This document shows, one piece after another, positions 37,977 through 46,683 of a DNA stretch of 64,000 bases (its first letter is position 1; each line of letters starts with the position of its first letter). The notes beneath the pieces were generated by a model. That model worked only from the letters and a program-made list of their open reading frames with translations. It made no database searches and was not told where the DNA came from. The stretch covers positions 1,574,081 through 1,638,080 of the forward strand of contig CP091242.1 in assembly GCA_027627705.1 (NCBI GenBank). The letters are read 5' to 3'. A program made the translations under genes and the position numbers. The stretch comes from Hyphomonadaceae bacterium BL14 (GTDB lineage Bacteria > Pseudomonadota > Alphaproteobacteria > Caulobacterales > Maricaulaceae).

Positions 37977-38890
37977 GGGTTGGGCTCCTGTGTCTGGTCA
38001 TGGTCAAGTGGGTCTGAGTGATCGTGACCGTCATGATCATGACCGGCATGATCGTGATCATGGTCATCATCGTGGGCGTGAATGTGGCGATGCGCGCCAT
38101 GATCATGAGGATGCGGAAGAGCGTGCGCCGCGTCACCATGATGGGCGTGGTCATGGCCCAGCAGCATCAGCGCCGCCGCGCCGGCACCGGCGAACACCGC
38201 ACCGCCGCCGCGTACCAGGCCCGCGGTGAGCGCCTCGCTGAGCAGATGGGCGGCACCCACATGCAGGAGCAGGCCCGCCACCAGCGCCATCAGGATATTG
38301 AGCACCGACAGATCCAGCGCCGCAGCGGACGGCGCCGCGATCACCGCCGCCACCAGCATGGTCAGGCCCGCCGCCGCGAACGCCAGCAGCGCCGCCATCC
38401 GGTCGCCAAGTCCGCCGCGCTGCAACAGGATGAAGCACACCACCGCCACGGGCAGCTGATGCACCACCAGGCCGACCCCGGCCGTGACCGCGAGCGCCGG
38501 CTCCATGGCGTGGGTGACGGCGAATACCACACCATCCAGCGCTGAATGGACCGTCAGCGCACCGACCGCCGCCAATGCCGCCGTACGCGCACGCGACGAG
38601 CCGGGCCCGGCCGAGACAGAGGCCACAGCGGTGCCGCCGGTCACGCCCTGCAATACGAACCCGCCGGCAAACCCGGCCAACACCAGCCAGGGCGCATAGC
38701 CGCCCGAGGCCAGAGCCGACGGGATCAGCTCCACCACGGCCAGGGTGACGACCAGTCCGCCGGCAAAGGCTGCGAAGAGCGGCGAATGCTGACGGGTGAA
38801 GCCCGCGCCGCGCAGGGCCAGAAGCACGGCCAGGCCCACGGCGCCAGCGGCGACGAGCCCGAAGACCAGGGCGGACAGTAACGGGCTCAA
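37973..38890 (-). CDS. ZIP family metal transporter with histidine-rich tail
   Basis: 305 residues, starting with TTG at 38890; a GGAG site 10 bases upstream supports it and no in-frame ATG or GTG suits better. About eight hydrophobic segments are visible, with the ZIP signature HSALDGVVFA and VVHQLPVAVV in the metal-path helices. The C-terminal 55 residues after the last membrane segment are mostly His and Asp (HDHDHAGHDHDGHDH). ZIP proteins bring zinc or other divalent metals into the cytosol. First gene of the zinc operon; a Zur-like box lies 33 bases upstream. Confidence 0.88.
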   Translation of the reverse strand: MSPLLSALVFGLVAAGAVGLAVLLALRGAGFTRQHSPLFAAFAGGLVVTLAVVELIPSALASGGYAPWLVLAGFAGGFVLQGVTGGTAVASVSAGPGSSRARTAALAAVGALTVHSALDGVVFAVTHAMEPALAVTAGVGLVVHQLPVAVVCFILLQRGGLGDRMAALLAFAAAGLTMLVAAVIAAPSAAALDLSVLNILMALVAGLLLHVGAAHLLSEALTAGLVRGGGAVFAGAGAAALMLLGHDHAHHGDAAHALPHPHDHGAHRHIHAHDDDHDHDHAGHDHDGHDHSDPLDHDQTQEPNP

Positions 38891-38922
38891 GCGGGCACGG
38901 CTCCGGAGGCGTTGGGATAGGT

Positions 38923-38935
38923 GTTATATTGTTAC
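38923..38935 (-). promoter_or_regulatory. Zur-like box before the zinc operon
   Basis: GTTATATTGTTAC matches the GTTATANTATAAC Zur core at all but two positions (N excluded). It lies 33-45 bases upstream of the TTG start of the ZIP transporter gene, where a repressor would block transcription when zinc is sufficient. Confidence 0.5.
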
Positions 38936-38977
38936 GTTCGTTTAGCGGCTTGCTGCCGCCATGGCAAGCGCAAGCGG

Positions 38978-39970
38978 TTATTGAGCCTCGCCCAACGCAG
39001 CGCCCAGAGCCAGCCCGGATTGCCAGGCCAGCTCGGCGCGTGGGCCCAGACGCCAGTCGCCCCCCACGCCGATCGTGCCGGACGGGTCCATAGCACAGGC
39101 GCTGCCTGCCCCCTGCTGGACCAGTGCATAGCGCCAGCGATGGGTGCCGGTCCAGACGGGCGATGGCATGCCCAGACGTACAAAGGCTTCTTCGCAAAGG
39201 GCCCGCGTCACGGTGTCAGGCTCGGCTTCCAGAAATGCCTGCGACCAGTCGGTCGAGCCCTGCAGCACCCAGCATTCCGGACCCTGCCAGCCGGGCCGGG
39301 CATTCATGCGGGCCATCCAGCGGATCGCGCCGCCGAGCATCTGGGCACCGTCAAAACCGGGGTCAAAGGGCGCGTCCATCACGCCCATCACGGTCCAGCA
39401 CGGGCCGATCTGCACGGTGCGGGTCTGATGAATCAGTTGAGAAAAGTCCGCGTCGGTGCGCGCGAGGAGCTCGATCAATTGTTCAGGCGGCAGGGTCAGG
39501 GCGATCCGCTCGAACGGGCCTTCCGCCTGGCCATCCTCGAAATGCACATGCCAGGCACCCGGTTCGCCCGACAGGCGCAGCGCCCGCGCCGCGAACCGGA
39601 CCTGCTGCCCGCTCAGCGCCGTGCGCACCAGGGCGTTCATGCCCGGCGTGCCCACCCAGCGGGTTTTGGGCCGCAAGGGCTGCATGCCGCCCACGCGATC
39701 AATCGAGACCAGGCGCGCACGCCAGACCTGCGCTGCGCCGGCCTCTGCCGCCTCGTCGATCAGCGCCTGAAACCCGGCCGTTTCGGCAGTGACGAACTGG
39801 GCACCGTGATCAATGCGCACCTCGCCCAGCGGCGTCTCGGCCCGCCGGGTCGACAGGCGTCCGCCGGGGCCGCGCCCCTTGTCGAACAGGACCGGCTCGA
39901 GCCCGGCCAGCGCCAGCGCGCGCGCCGCCGCCGCGCCCGTCAAACCCGCTCCGATCACCGCTGCCCGCAT
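38978..39970 (-). CDS. FAD-dependent amine-oxidase-like flavoprotein (renalase-like)
   Basis: 330 residues from ATG 39970. The dinucleotide motif AVIGAGLTGAAAARAL is followed by DKGRGPGGRLSTRR, then IDHGAQFVTAE, a set typical of the renalase-like bacterial flavoproteins. The C terminus carries the FAD-closing VGGDWRLGPRAELAWQSGLALG. Renalases oxidise isomeric forms of NAD(P)H; the substrate here is not certain. It is divergent, 47 bases away, from the DCC protein and photolyase genes, and flavoproteins of this kind are often found beside photolyases. Confidence 0.85.
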   Translation of the reverse strand: MRAAVIGAGLTGAAAARALALAGLEPVLFDKGRGPGGRLSTRRAETPLGEVRIDHGAQFVTAETAGFQALIDEAAEAGAAQVWRARLVSIDRVGGMQPLRPKTRWVGTPGMNALVRTALSGQQVRFAARALRLSGEPGAWHVHFEDGQAEGPFERIALTLPPEQLIELLARTDADFSQLIHQTRTVQIGPCWTVMGVMDAPFDPGFDGAQMLGGAIRWMARMNARPGWQGPECWVLQGSTDWSQAFLEAEPDTVTRALCEEAFVRLGMPSPVWTGTHRWRYALVQQGAGSACAMDPSGTIGVGGDWRLGPRAELAWQSGLALGAALGEAQ

Positions 39971-40017
39971 CGACGCCCGCCCTGTTCTGCCGTGCGCCAA
40001 GACCTATGTCTGGCGTC

Positions 40018-40416
40018 ATGGAACATCAAACGCAAAATACTGACGACACCGCTAACGCGCCGGCCTGCGAGGTCTTCTTTGACGGCGCCTGCCCGCTGTG
40101 CCGGGCCGAGATCGGCCTGTATCAGCGCCAGGGCGCGCAGGCGCGCTTCACCGATGTCAGCACAGGCGCGGGCGCGCCGCCGGAGATCACACAGGACGCC
40201 GCGCTCAAGCGCTTTCACGTGCGCCGGGCCGATGGCGTGCTGGTGTCGGGGGCCGCGGCCTTTGCCGAGCTGTGGAAAGCCACGCCCGGCTGGCGCTGGC
40301 TGGGCCATGTCGCCGCCCTGCCCCCGTTTGTCTGGATCGGCGAAGCGCTCTACCGCGCCTTTCTGGTGATCCGGCCGGCGCTGCAAGGGCTGGCGCGCCG
40401 CCGCGCCAATGGCTGA
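40018..40416 (+). CDS. DCC family thiol-disulfide oxidoreductase (DUF393)
   Basis: 132 residues from ATG 40018; ATG 40006 in the same frame is an alternative, and neither has a clear ribosome site. The family motif is [13 protein letters not shown], with a D-x-x-C-x-x-C core. DCC proteins are thioredoxin-like and their partners are unknown. It ends 8 bases before the photolyase start, so the two form one transcript; the family is repeatedly found beside photolyase genes. Confidence 0.88.
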   Translation: MEHQTQNTDDTANAPACEVFFDGACPLCRAEIGLYQRQGAQARFTDVSTGAGAPPEITQDAALKRFHVRRADGVLVSGAAAFAELWKATPGWRWLGHVAALPPFVWIGEALYRAFLVIRPALQGLARRRANG

Positions 40417-40424
40417 AGGCCGCG

Positions 40425-41969
40425 ATGGGCGCGCAGCTGGTCTGGTTCAAGCGTGATCTGCGCGCACAGGACCACGCGGCGCTGGCCGCGGCGGCGTCCG
40501 CGGACGGGCCGGTCATCTGTCTGTACATCATCGAGCCCTGGCTGTGGGCGCAGCCCGATTATTCCGGCCGCCACTATGCCTTCCTGACCGAGACGCTGGC
40601 CGAGCTCGACCGGGCACTGCGCGCCCGCGGTGGATCGCTGACCGTGCGCACGGGCGAGGCGGTGGCGGTGCTGGAGGGATTGCACCGCCAGCAACCGATC
40701 GACGCCATCCACGCCCATGAAGAAACCGGGCTGATCGCCACATGGGAGCGCGACCGGGCTGTGGCCCGCTGGGCGCGCCGGCAAGGCATTGTCTTCATCG
40801 AGCATCGCCAGACCGGCGTGATCCGCGCGCTGGCCTCGCGCAATGGCTGGGCGAAGCGCTGGGACGGGTTCATGAGCCAGCCTGTCATCCCGGCACCCGC
40901 GCGGCTCCAGGATGCGGGCGCGCCTTCGGAGCGGGTCCCGGCACCCGCGGCGCTGGGCCTGGCCCCCGATCCCTGCCCGGAGCGCCAGACAGGCGGGCGT
41001 CGCCAGGCCGTGGCGGATCTGGAAAGCTTCCTGTTTGCGCGCGGGCGCGAATACCGCCGCGCCATGTCCTCGCCGGTGAGCGCCTTTGACGCCTGCTCGC
41101 GCCTGTCGGCGCATCTGGCGCTGGGCTCCATCTCGGTGCGTGAGGCGTATCAGGGTGCGGGCCGCGCGCTGGCCGCTCACCGCGCGGCAGGTGAGACGGG
41201 ATTTGCGCGCTCTGTGGAGAGCTTCATCTCGCGCCTGCACTGGCATTGCCATTTCATGCAGAAGTTTGAAGACGAGCCGGAGCTGGCGGTCCGCGACCTG
41301 CACCCGGCCTATCGCGGCGCGCGGCCGGAGGCCAACCCGGAGACGCTGGCGCGATGGATTGAGGGCCGCACGGGCCTGCCGTTTCTGGATGCGTGCATGC
41401 GCGCGCTGGACCATACCGGCTGGCTGAATTTCCGCATGCGCGCCATGGCCGCGGCATTTTCCAGCTATCATCTGTGGCAGGACTGGAAACGCCCGGCCCA
41501 GGCGCTGGCGCGCCGCTTCACCGATTTCGAGCCGGGCATTCACTATCCCCAGTTCCAGATGCAGTCGGGCGTGACCGGCGTGAACACGCCGCGCATCTAT
41601 AACCCGGTGAAGCAATCCATGGATCAGGACCCGGATGGCGTGTTCATCGCCCGCTGGGTTCCCGAGCTCGCCGCCCTCCCCGCGCCCTTCCGCCATGCGC
41701 CCTGGAGCGCGCCGCAAGGGGTGCTGGAGGCGGCGGGGGTGCGGCTGGGCGTCATCTATCCCGACCGCATCGTCGATCACGAACAGGCCGCGCGCGAGGC
41801 GAAGGCAAAGCTCAGCGCCCTGCGCCGCAGTGCCGGGCACGGGCCCGCCAGCGACGCCATCCAGGCCCGCCACGGCAGCCGAAAATCCGGGCTGAAACAG
41901 ACCGGATCGGCAACGCAGCGGCGCAAGGCGAAAGCCGCACCCGATCCGGCGCAAGGGAGCCTGTTCTGA
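40425..41969 (+). CDS. Cryptochrome/deoxyribodipyrimidine photolyase family protein
   Basis: 514 residues from ATG 40425, where the photolyase N-terminal Rossmann domain starts ([17 protein letters not shown]); the frame upstream overlaps the DCC gene and is excluded. The FAD-binding helical domain includes [33 protein letters not shown], and the [16 protein letters not shown] segment with the downstream [14 protein letters not shown]. The basic tail after residue 460 is variable. Photolyases use blue light to split pyrimidine dimers in DNA; a photoreceptor role cannot be excluded. Confidence 0.93.
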   Translation: MGAQLVWFKRDLRAQDHAALAAAASADGPVICLYIIEPWLWAQPDYSGRHYAFLTETLAELDRALRARGGSLTVRTGEAVAVLEGLHRQQPIDAIHAHEETGLIATWERDRAVARWARRQGIVFIEHRQTGVIRALASRNGWAKRWDGFMSQPVIPAPARLQDAGAPSERVPAPAALGLAPDPCPERQTGGRRQAVADLESFLFARGREYRRAMSSPVSAFDACSRLSAHLALGSISVREAYQGAGRALAAHRAAGETGFARSVESFISRLHWHCHFMQKFEDEPELAVRDLHPAYRGARPEANPETLARWIEGRTGLPFLDACMRALDHTGWLNFRMRAMAAAFSSYHLWQDWKRPAQALARRFTDFEPGIHYPQFQMQSGVTGVNTPRIYNPVKQSMDQDPDGVFIARWVPELAALPAPFRHAPWSAPQGVLEAAGVRLGVIYPDRIVDHEQAAREAKAKLSALRRSAGHGPASDAIQARHGSRKSGLKQTGSATQRRKAKAAPDPAQGSLF

Positions 41970-41972
41970 GCC

Positions 41973-42131
41973 ATGGCCAAAGGATCCAACCGCCGCAACG
42001 CGACCGCCAAAGCCGATCTGCCGCAGAAAACCTGCGTGACGTGCGGGCGGCCCTTCACCTGGCGCAAGAAATGGGAGCGGGTCTGGGACGAGGTGAAGTA
42101 TTGCTCGAAACGGTGTGCGGGTAGCCGCTAG
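41973..42131 (+). CDS. DUF2256 zinc-ribbon-like small protein
   Basis: 52 residues, ATG at 41973, 3 bases after the photolyase stop. It holds two cysteine pairs, CVTCGRPF and CSKRC, around the conserved [16 protein letters not shown], which is the DUF2256 pattern. The cysteines probably bind zinc. The family is nearly always linked to photolyase/cryptochrome genes, and its function is unknown. It ends the DCC-photolyase transcript. Confidence 0.9.
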   Translation: MAKGSNRRNATAKADLPQKTCVTCGRPFTWRKKWERVWDEVKYCSKRCAGSR

Positions 42132-42149
42132 CTTGCCTTTTGCTTTGTC

Positions 42150-42196
42150 GCATTGTCGAACCGCGAAACCGGTCCCCACTTTTGCTGAAAATGCTC
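42150..42196. repeat. AAACCGGT-type intergenic repeat
   Basis: The segment CGAAACCGGTCCCCACTTTT and following GCTGAAAATGCTC is a degenerate second copy of the element at 27786-27876. It fills most of the 63-base gap between the DUF2256 and histone-deacetylase-family genes. Confidence 0.5.
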
Positions 42197-43109
42197 AGTA
42201 CCGCCTCAGCGCCGCATCCGCCGCGTGGTGAAGAAGCGCGTGGCGCCGGGCCAGGGCATCGAGATCGCGGGCATAGCCGCCGCCCAGCACGCCGGTGACG
42301 GGCACGCCGCGTTTGAGGCAGGCGTCGAATACCATCGCTTCGCGCACGGCCAGCCCCTCGTTCGTAAGCGACAACAGGCCCAGCCGGTCCTCGCGGTGGG
42401 GGTCGACCCCGGCGTTGAAGAACACCAGATCGGGCCGGCTGGCCTCCAGCGCGTCGTCCACCGCGGCGCGGGCGGCGGCGAGGTAGGCGGCGTCTTCGGT
42501 CCCCTGGGGCAGGCCGATATCCATGTCCGACATCGCCTTGCGGCGCGGCCAGTTCGCCTCGCAATGAACCGACAGGGTGAAGACGCGGGGGTCCTGTTCG
42601 AAAATGCGCGCCGTGCCGTCGCCCTGATGCACGTCGAGATCGATGACGAGCACGCGCTGGACTGCGCCTTCAGCGAGCAACAGCCGGGCCGCGACGGCCA
42701 CATCATTGAAGACGCAGAAACCCGCACCGCCTTGTGCATCGGCATGGTGGCTGCCGCCGGCGGTATTGCAGGCCGCGCCATGCTCTAGCGCCAGTCTTGC
42801 TGCCAAAGCCGTGCCCGCCACAGCGCATTGCGAGCGCAGGGCGACGGACGGCGTCATCTCCAACCCGATGCGCCGGGCCAGCGGGGCCGGCACCGCCGCA
42901 CCCAGCACCTGATCCACATAGGCCGGGTCATGGGCGAGCTGCAGCCAAGCGGCGGGGGCCGGCGCGGGCCGGTGAAACGCGTCCCAGTCCGTGATCAGAC
43001 CGCTGGCGATCAGCTCGCCGGCGACCGCCCTGAACTTGCCCATGGGAAAGCGGTGACCGGCGGGCACGCCCGCCGCGACATACGCCTCGTGAAACACCAC
43101 CTCGACCAT
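42195..43109 (-). CDS. Histone deacetylase/acetoin-utilisation family protein
   Basis: 304 residues from ATG 43109; a longer in-frame start at 43151 would overlap the argF' leader and is disfavoured. The zinc site and charge-relay residues are visible: GGSHHADAQGGAGFCVFNDVAVA (double histidine), DLDVHQGDGTARIF (Asp/His), and AGVDPHREDRLGLL. Bacterial members deacetylate acetyl-lysine proteins, acetylpolyamines or other amides; the substrate here is unknown. Its divergent neighbour works on acetylated ornithine, but a link is speculative. Confidence 0.9.
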   Translation of the reverse strand: MVEVVFHEAYVAAGVPAGHRFPMGKFRAVAGELIASGLITDWDAFHRPAPAPAAWLQLAHDPAYVDQVLGAAVPAPLARRIGLEMTPSVALRSQCAVAGTALAARLALEHGAACNTAGGSHHADAQGGAGFCVFNDVAVAARLLLAEGAVQRVLVIDLDVHQGDGTARIFEQDPRVFTLSVHCEANWPRRKAMSDMDIGLPQGTEDAAYLAAARAAVDDALEASRPDLVFFNAGVDPHREDRLGLLSLTNEGLAVREAMVFDACLKRGVPVTGVLGGGYARDLDALARRHALLHHAADAALRRY

Positions 43110-43151
43110 GGGCCTGAGAGCTAGCACGCGGGGGCGTGGCTGCAACGTCAT

Positions 43152-43180
43152 TTGCCAAGGCGCACGCAGGCGATTACACC
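43152..43180 (+). promoter_or_regulatory. Possible promoter of the arginine operon
   Basis: TTGCCA (43152-43157), 17-base spacer, TACACC (43175-43180), 42 bases before the argF' ATG. The -35 is good and the -10 poor. Confidence 0.3.
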
Positions 43181-43222
43181 GCTTGGCTTCGACTCTCGCC
43201 GCGCTTTCCGGAGCCTTGCGCC

Positions 43223-44224
43223 ATGCGTCATTTCCTGAGCACCGAAGACTGGTCCCGCGACGAGCTGCAGGCCATGATCGATCGCGCGCGCGTGTTGAAA
43301 GACAGCCCCCAGGGCGAGGCGCTGAAGGGCAAGTCCATCGCGCTGATGTTCTTCAACCCGTCCCTGCGCACGCGCACCTCGTTTGATCTGGGCGCGCGCC
43401 AGCTGGGCGGGCACGCCATCGTGCTGGACGCGCGCGGCCAGACCTGGCCGCTGGAAATTCATGACGGCGCGGTGATGGACGGCGACCCCGAAGAGCATGT
43501 GCGCGAGGCGGCGCGGGTGCTGTCGCGCTATGTCGACCTGATCGCGATCCGCTGCTTTCCCAAGTTTCAGGACTGGACATCCGAGCGCGAAGACCCGCTG
43601 ATCACCGCCTATGCCAAACACGCCACCGTGCCGGTGATCAATATGGAGACCATCGTCCATCCCTGTCAGGAACTGGCGCTGATGATGGCGCTGCAGGACC
43701 GTATGGGCGATGTACGCGGCAAGGACTTCCTGTTGACCTGGGTGCCGCATCCCAAGCCGCTGAACACGGCGGTGGCCAATTCAGCCCTGCTGATCGCGTC
43801 GAAATTCGGGATGAACGTGCGCCTGCTGATCCCGGACGCGGTCTATCGTCTGGATGAGCGCTATATGGGCGCGGCCCAGCGCTTCTGCGGTGAAGCGGGA
43901 ACATCCCTGACCGTGACGACCGACCCTGAAGCCGCCTATGCCGGTGCCCACGCCGTCTATGCCAAGAGCTGGGGCGCGCTGCCCTTCTACGGTAATTGGG
44001 ACGCCGAGGCACCCTATCGCGCCAAAGGCGCGGGTTTCATTATCGACGAGGCCAAGATGGCGCTGACGGACGCCGGCGTGGTGAGCCACTGCCTGCCCAT
44101 GCGGCGCAATGTGAAGATCGCCGATGCGGTGGTCGACAGCCCGGCCTTCCTCGGAATTGAGGAGGCGGAAAACCGGCTGCACGTGCAGAAGGCGCTGATG
44201 GAGCGCATGATCGAGGAGCGATGA
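43223..44224 (+). CDS. argF': N-acetylornithine carbamoyltransferase
   Basis: 333 residues from ATG 43223 with GGAG 10 bases upstream; an ATG at 43136 gives an unlikely extension. The carbamoyl-phosphate motif is FFNPSLRTRTSFDLGA. What marks it as acetylornithine-specific, compared with the Xanthomonas enzyme as I recall it, is W75 in QTWPLEIH (Xanthomonas W77) and E90 in DGDPEEH (Xanthomonas E92, replaced by proline in the succinylornithine type). HPCQELALMMALQ, HPKPLNTAVANS, YAKSWGALPFYGNW and SHCLPMRRNVK also match. It makes acetylcitrulline from acetylornithine. First gene of argF'-NAGS/K-argC. Confidence 0.92.
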   Translation: MRHFLSTEDWSRDELQAMIDRARVLKDSPQGEALKGKSIALMFFNPSLRTRTSFDLGARQLGGHAIVLDARGQTWPLEIHDGAVMDGDPEEHVREAARVLSRYVDLIAIRCFPKFQDWTSEREDPLITAYAKHATVPVINMETIVHPCQELALMMALQDRMGDVRGKDFLLTWVPHPKPLNTAVANSALLIASKFGMNVRLLIPDAVYRLDERYMGAAQRFCGEAGTSLTVTTDPEAAYAGAHAVYAKSWGALPFYGNWDAEAPYRAKGAGFIIDEAKMALTDAGVVSHCLPMRRNVKIADAVVDSPAFLGIEEAENRLHVQKALMERMIEER

Positions 44225-44285
44225 GGCGCGCCGTCAATCCTTGCGCCCCTGTCCTTGTCTGCAGTCCAGTCCGGATGATCCGCCC

Positions 44286-45629
44286 ATGACCCGTGAATCC
44301 GCCCAAGCCCCCGCCCAGCCCGCGCCGGTGCGCGCGGCCATCGTGCAGCTATTGTCCAACATGCGCGACGGCAAGGAGATCCGCGAATACCTCACGCGTT
44401 TTTCCGCTCTGGATCAGGAACGCTTCGCCGTCATCAAGGTGGGCGGAGCCATCATCGAGGAAGACCTGGATGCGCTCGCCGGCGCGCTGGCCTTTCTGCA
44501 ATCGGTGGGGCTGGCACCGATCGTGGTGCATGGCGGCGGACCGCAGCTCAACGCCACGCTGGAAGCAGCCGGCTATCCTGAGGAGCGCGTGGACGGCCTG
44601 CGCATCACGCCTCCCGCGGCCATGGGCGTGGTGCGCGACACGCTGACAGCCGTGAATCTGAAACTCGTCCAGGCCGTGCGCGACCGGGGCGGACGCGCCG
44701 CGGCCATTCCGTCTGGCGTGTTCGAGGCAGACCTGATCGACGAGGCCAGGCTCGGCCGCGTGGGCTCGCCCACACGCGTGCGTCTGGAACTGGTCGCCGC
44801 GGCGGCGCGCGCGGGCCAGGCGCCGATCCTGGGCTGCCTCGGCGATACGGCCGACGGCAGGCTTGTGAACGTCAACGCAGACAGTGCGGTGCGGGCCCTG
44901 GTGCATGAGCTGCAGCCCTACAAGATCGTGTTCCTGACCGGGACCGGCGCCCTGCTGGACGCGTCGGGCGCGCCGATCTCGGCGATCAACCTGGCCACCG
45001 ACCATGACGACCTCATGGCCGCCGACTGGGTGACGGGCGGCATGCGGCTGAAACTGCAGGAGATCAAGCGCCTGCTTGATGATCTGCCGCTGTCGAGCTC
45101 GGTGTCGATCACACGGCCCGAGGAGTTGGCCAAGGAGCTGTTCACCCATGCCGGCGCCGGCACGCTGGTGCGCAAGGGCGAGCGCATGCTGGAGCTGACC
45201 TCGCTTGACGAGATCGACCGGGCCCGCATGGCGCACCTCATCGAAAGCTCGTTCGGGCGCAAACCGGTCGCGGACTATTTCGACCGGCTGGATTTCGAGC
45301 GCACGTTTGTGACCGAGCAATACCGCGCGGCAGCGATCACCGCGCGGCTCGGCGATGCAGTGTATCTGGACAAGTTCGCGGTGCTGGACGAGGCCCGCGG
45401 CGAGGGTCTGGGCGGGGCGGTCTGGAAACGTCTGATCGCCCATGCGCCGCGCCTGTACTGGCGCTCGCGCAGCGATAATCCGGTCAATGAGTTCTATTAT
45501 TCCACCTGTCATGGCGCGGTGAAGCAGGGACGCTGGACCGTATTCTGGCGGGGCGAAGCGGACCTGACACGCATTCCGGCCATGGTGGCGCGCATCTCTG
45601 CCCTGCCGCCGACGCTGGAGGAAGCATGA
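44286..45629 (+). CDS. argB: Bifunctional N-acetylglutamate kinase/synthase
   Basis: 447 residues from ATG 44286. Residues about 1-290 are an amino-acid kinase domain with KVGGAIIEED and VVHGGGPQLNATLE, which phosphorylates N-acetylglutamate. Residues about 300-447 are a GNAT acetyltransferase domain (DKFAVLDEARGEGLGGAVWKRL and RSRSDNPVNEFYYSTCHG), which makes N-acetylglutamate from glutamate and acetyl-CoA. This fused NAGS/K architecture is the Xanthomonas/Maricaulis type and resembles vertebrate NAGS. Expected to be arginine-inhibited. It overlaps argC by 4 bases. Confidence 0.95.
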   Translation: MTRESAQAPAQPAPVRAAIVQLLSNMRDGKEIREYLTRFSALDQERFAVIKVGGAIIEEDLDALAGALAFLQSVGLAPIVVHGGGPQLNATLEAAGYPEERVDGLRITPPAAMGVVRDTLTAVNLKLVQAVRDRGGRAAAIPSGVFEADLIDEARLGRVGSPTRVRLELVAAAARAGQAPILGCLGDTADGRLVNVNADSAVRALVHELQPYKIVFLTGTGALLDASGAPISAINLATDHDDLMAADWVTGGMRLKLQEIKRLLDDLPLSSSVSITRPEELAKELFTHAGAGTLVRKGERMLELTSLDEIDRARMAHLIESSFGRKPVADYFDRLDFERTFVTEQYRAAAITARLGDAVYLDKFAVLDEARGEGLGGAVWKRLIAHAPRLYWRSRSDNPVNEFYYSTCHGAVKQGRWTVFWRGEADLTRIPAMVARISALPPTLEEA

Positions 45630-46588
45630 AGACCGTCGGCCTGATCGGGGCGCGCGGCCATACCGGGCGCGAGCTGATTGCGCTGCTGGCGCGGCGCGAG
45701 GACATGCGGCTGTCGTTTGCGGTCTCGCGCGCCATGGACGGCACGCCGGTCCGCGAGCTCGCCCCCGAAGCGCCGGCGGATTTGACATTCGAGGCGCTGG
45801 ACCCGGAAGCCTGCGCATCGCGCGGCGTGGACGCAGTGATCCTGGCCATGCCCAACGGACAGGCCGCGCCCTACGTGGCGGCATTTGATGCGCAGGCGCC
45901 GGACACGGTGCTGGTGGATCTCTCCGCCGACTACCGCTTTGATGACGCCTGGATCTATGGCCTGCCGGAGATTTACGGGCGCGGGGCGCTGACCGGCGCG
46001 CGCCGCATTTCCAATCCCGGCTGCTATGCCACGGCAGGTCAGCTGTGCGTGGCCCCGGTCAGGCCATGGCTGTCCGGCCCGGCGCATCTGTTTGGTGTGT
46101 CAGGCTATTCCGGTGCCGGGACCACGCCCAGCCGCAAGAATGATCTGGCCGCGCTGAAAGATAATCTCATGCCCTACATGCTCGCGGGCCATGTCCATGA
46201 GCGCGAGATGAGCCGGCATCTGGGCCATGAGGTGCGCTTCAGCCCCCATGTGGCGGCCTTCTTCCGCGGCATCGTCATGACCGCCCAGCTGGAATTTGCT
46301 CAGGCCGTCAGCGCGGCGGAGCTGCATGCGGCCTACGCCAGCGCTTATGAAGGCGAGACACTGATCCGCGTCATGGACGCCATCCCTGAAATCACCGACG
46401 GCGCGAACCGGCCCGGCGCGGTGCTGGGCGGGCTGACGCTGAGCGAAGACGGCCGGCGCGCGGTCATCGTGTGCGCGCTGGACAATCTCCTGAAAGGTGC
46501 CGCCGTGCAGGCGATGCAGAACCTGGCGCTGGCGCTGGACCTGCCGGAATTTGAGGGGTTGGAGACTTGGCACCCTGCGGCGTGGTGA
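45626..46588 (+). CDS. argC: N-acetyl-gamma-glutamyl-phosphate reductase
   Basis: 320 residues. NADP-binding GARGHTGRELI at the N terminus, the catalytic cysteine in SNPGCYATAGQL, and GYSGAGTTPSRKN in the substrate domain. It reduces N-acetylglutamyl phosphate to the semialdehyde. It begins inside the stop of the kinase/synthase gene (ATGA), so translation is coupled. argD, argE, argG and argH, needed to complete arginine synthesis, are not in the window. Confidence 0.96.
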   Translation: MKTVGLIGARGHTGRELIALLARREDMRLSFAVSRAMDGTPVRELAPEAPADLTFEALDPEACASRGVDAVILAMPNGQAAPYVAAFDAQAPDTVLVDLSADYRFDDAWIYGLPEIYGRGALTGARRISNPGCYATAGQLCVAPVRPWLSGPAHLFGVSGYSGAGTTPSRKNDLAALKDNLMPYMLAGHVHEREMSRHLGHEVRFSPHVAAFFRGIVMTAQLEFAQAVSAAELHAAYASAYEGETLIRVMDAIPEITDGANRPGAVLGGLTLSEDGRRAVIVCALDNLLKGAAVQAMQNLALALDLPEFEGLETWHPAAW

Positions 46589-46683
46589 CGCCCTTGTGAT
46601 CCGGGCTGGTCGACGCCATCTGCGCGGCAGCTTATGAGTGGATAGAGAATGTTCCCGCTCCACTCCATGGAGGCGCAAGACCC

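Noticed and set aside
43136-43222. Longer start for argF' at ATG 43136
   Set aside because: The extra 29 residues do not match the family, and the ribosome site sits before ATG 43223.
46663-46672. Palindrome CTCCATGGAG before the TIGR01244 gene
   Set aside because: It contains the ribosome-binding GGAGG, and a 10-bp palindrome of this kind is expected by chance.
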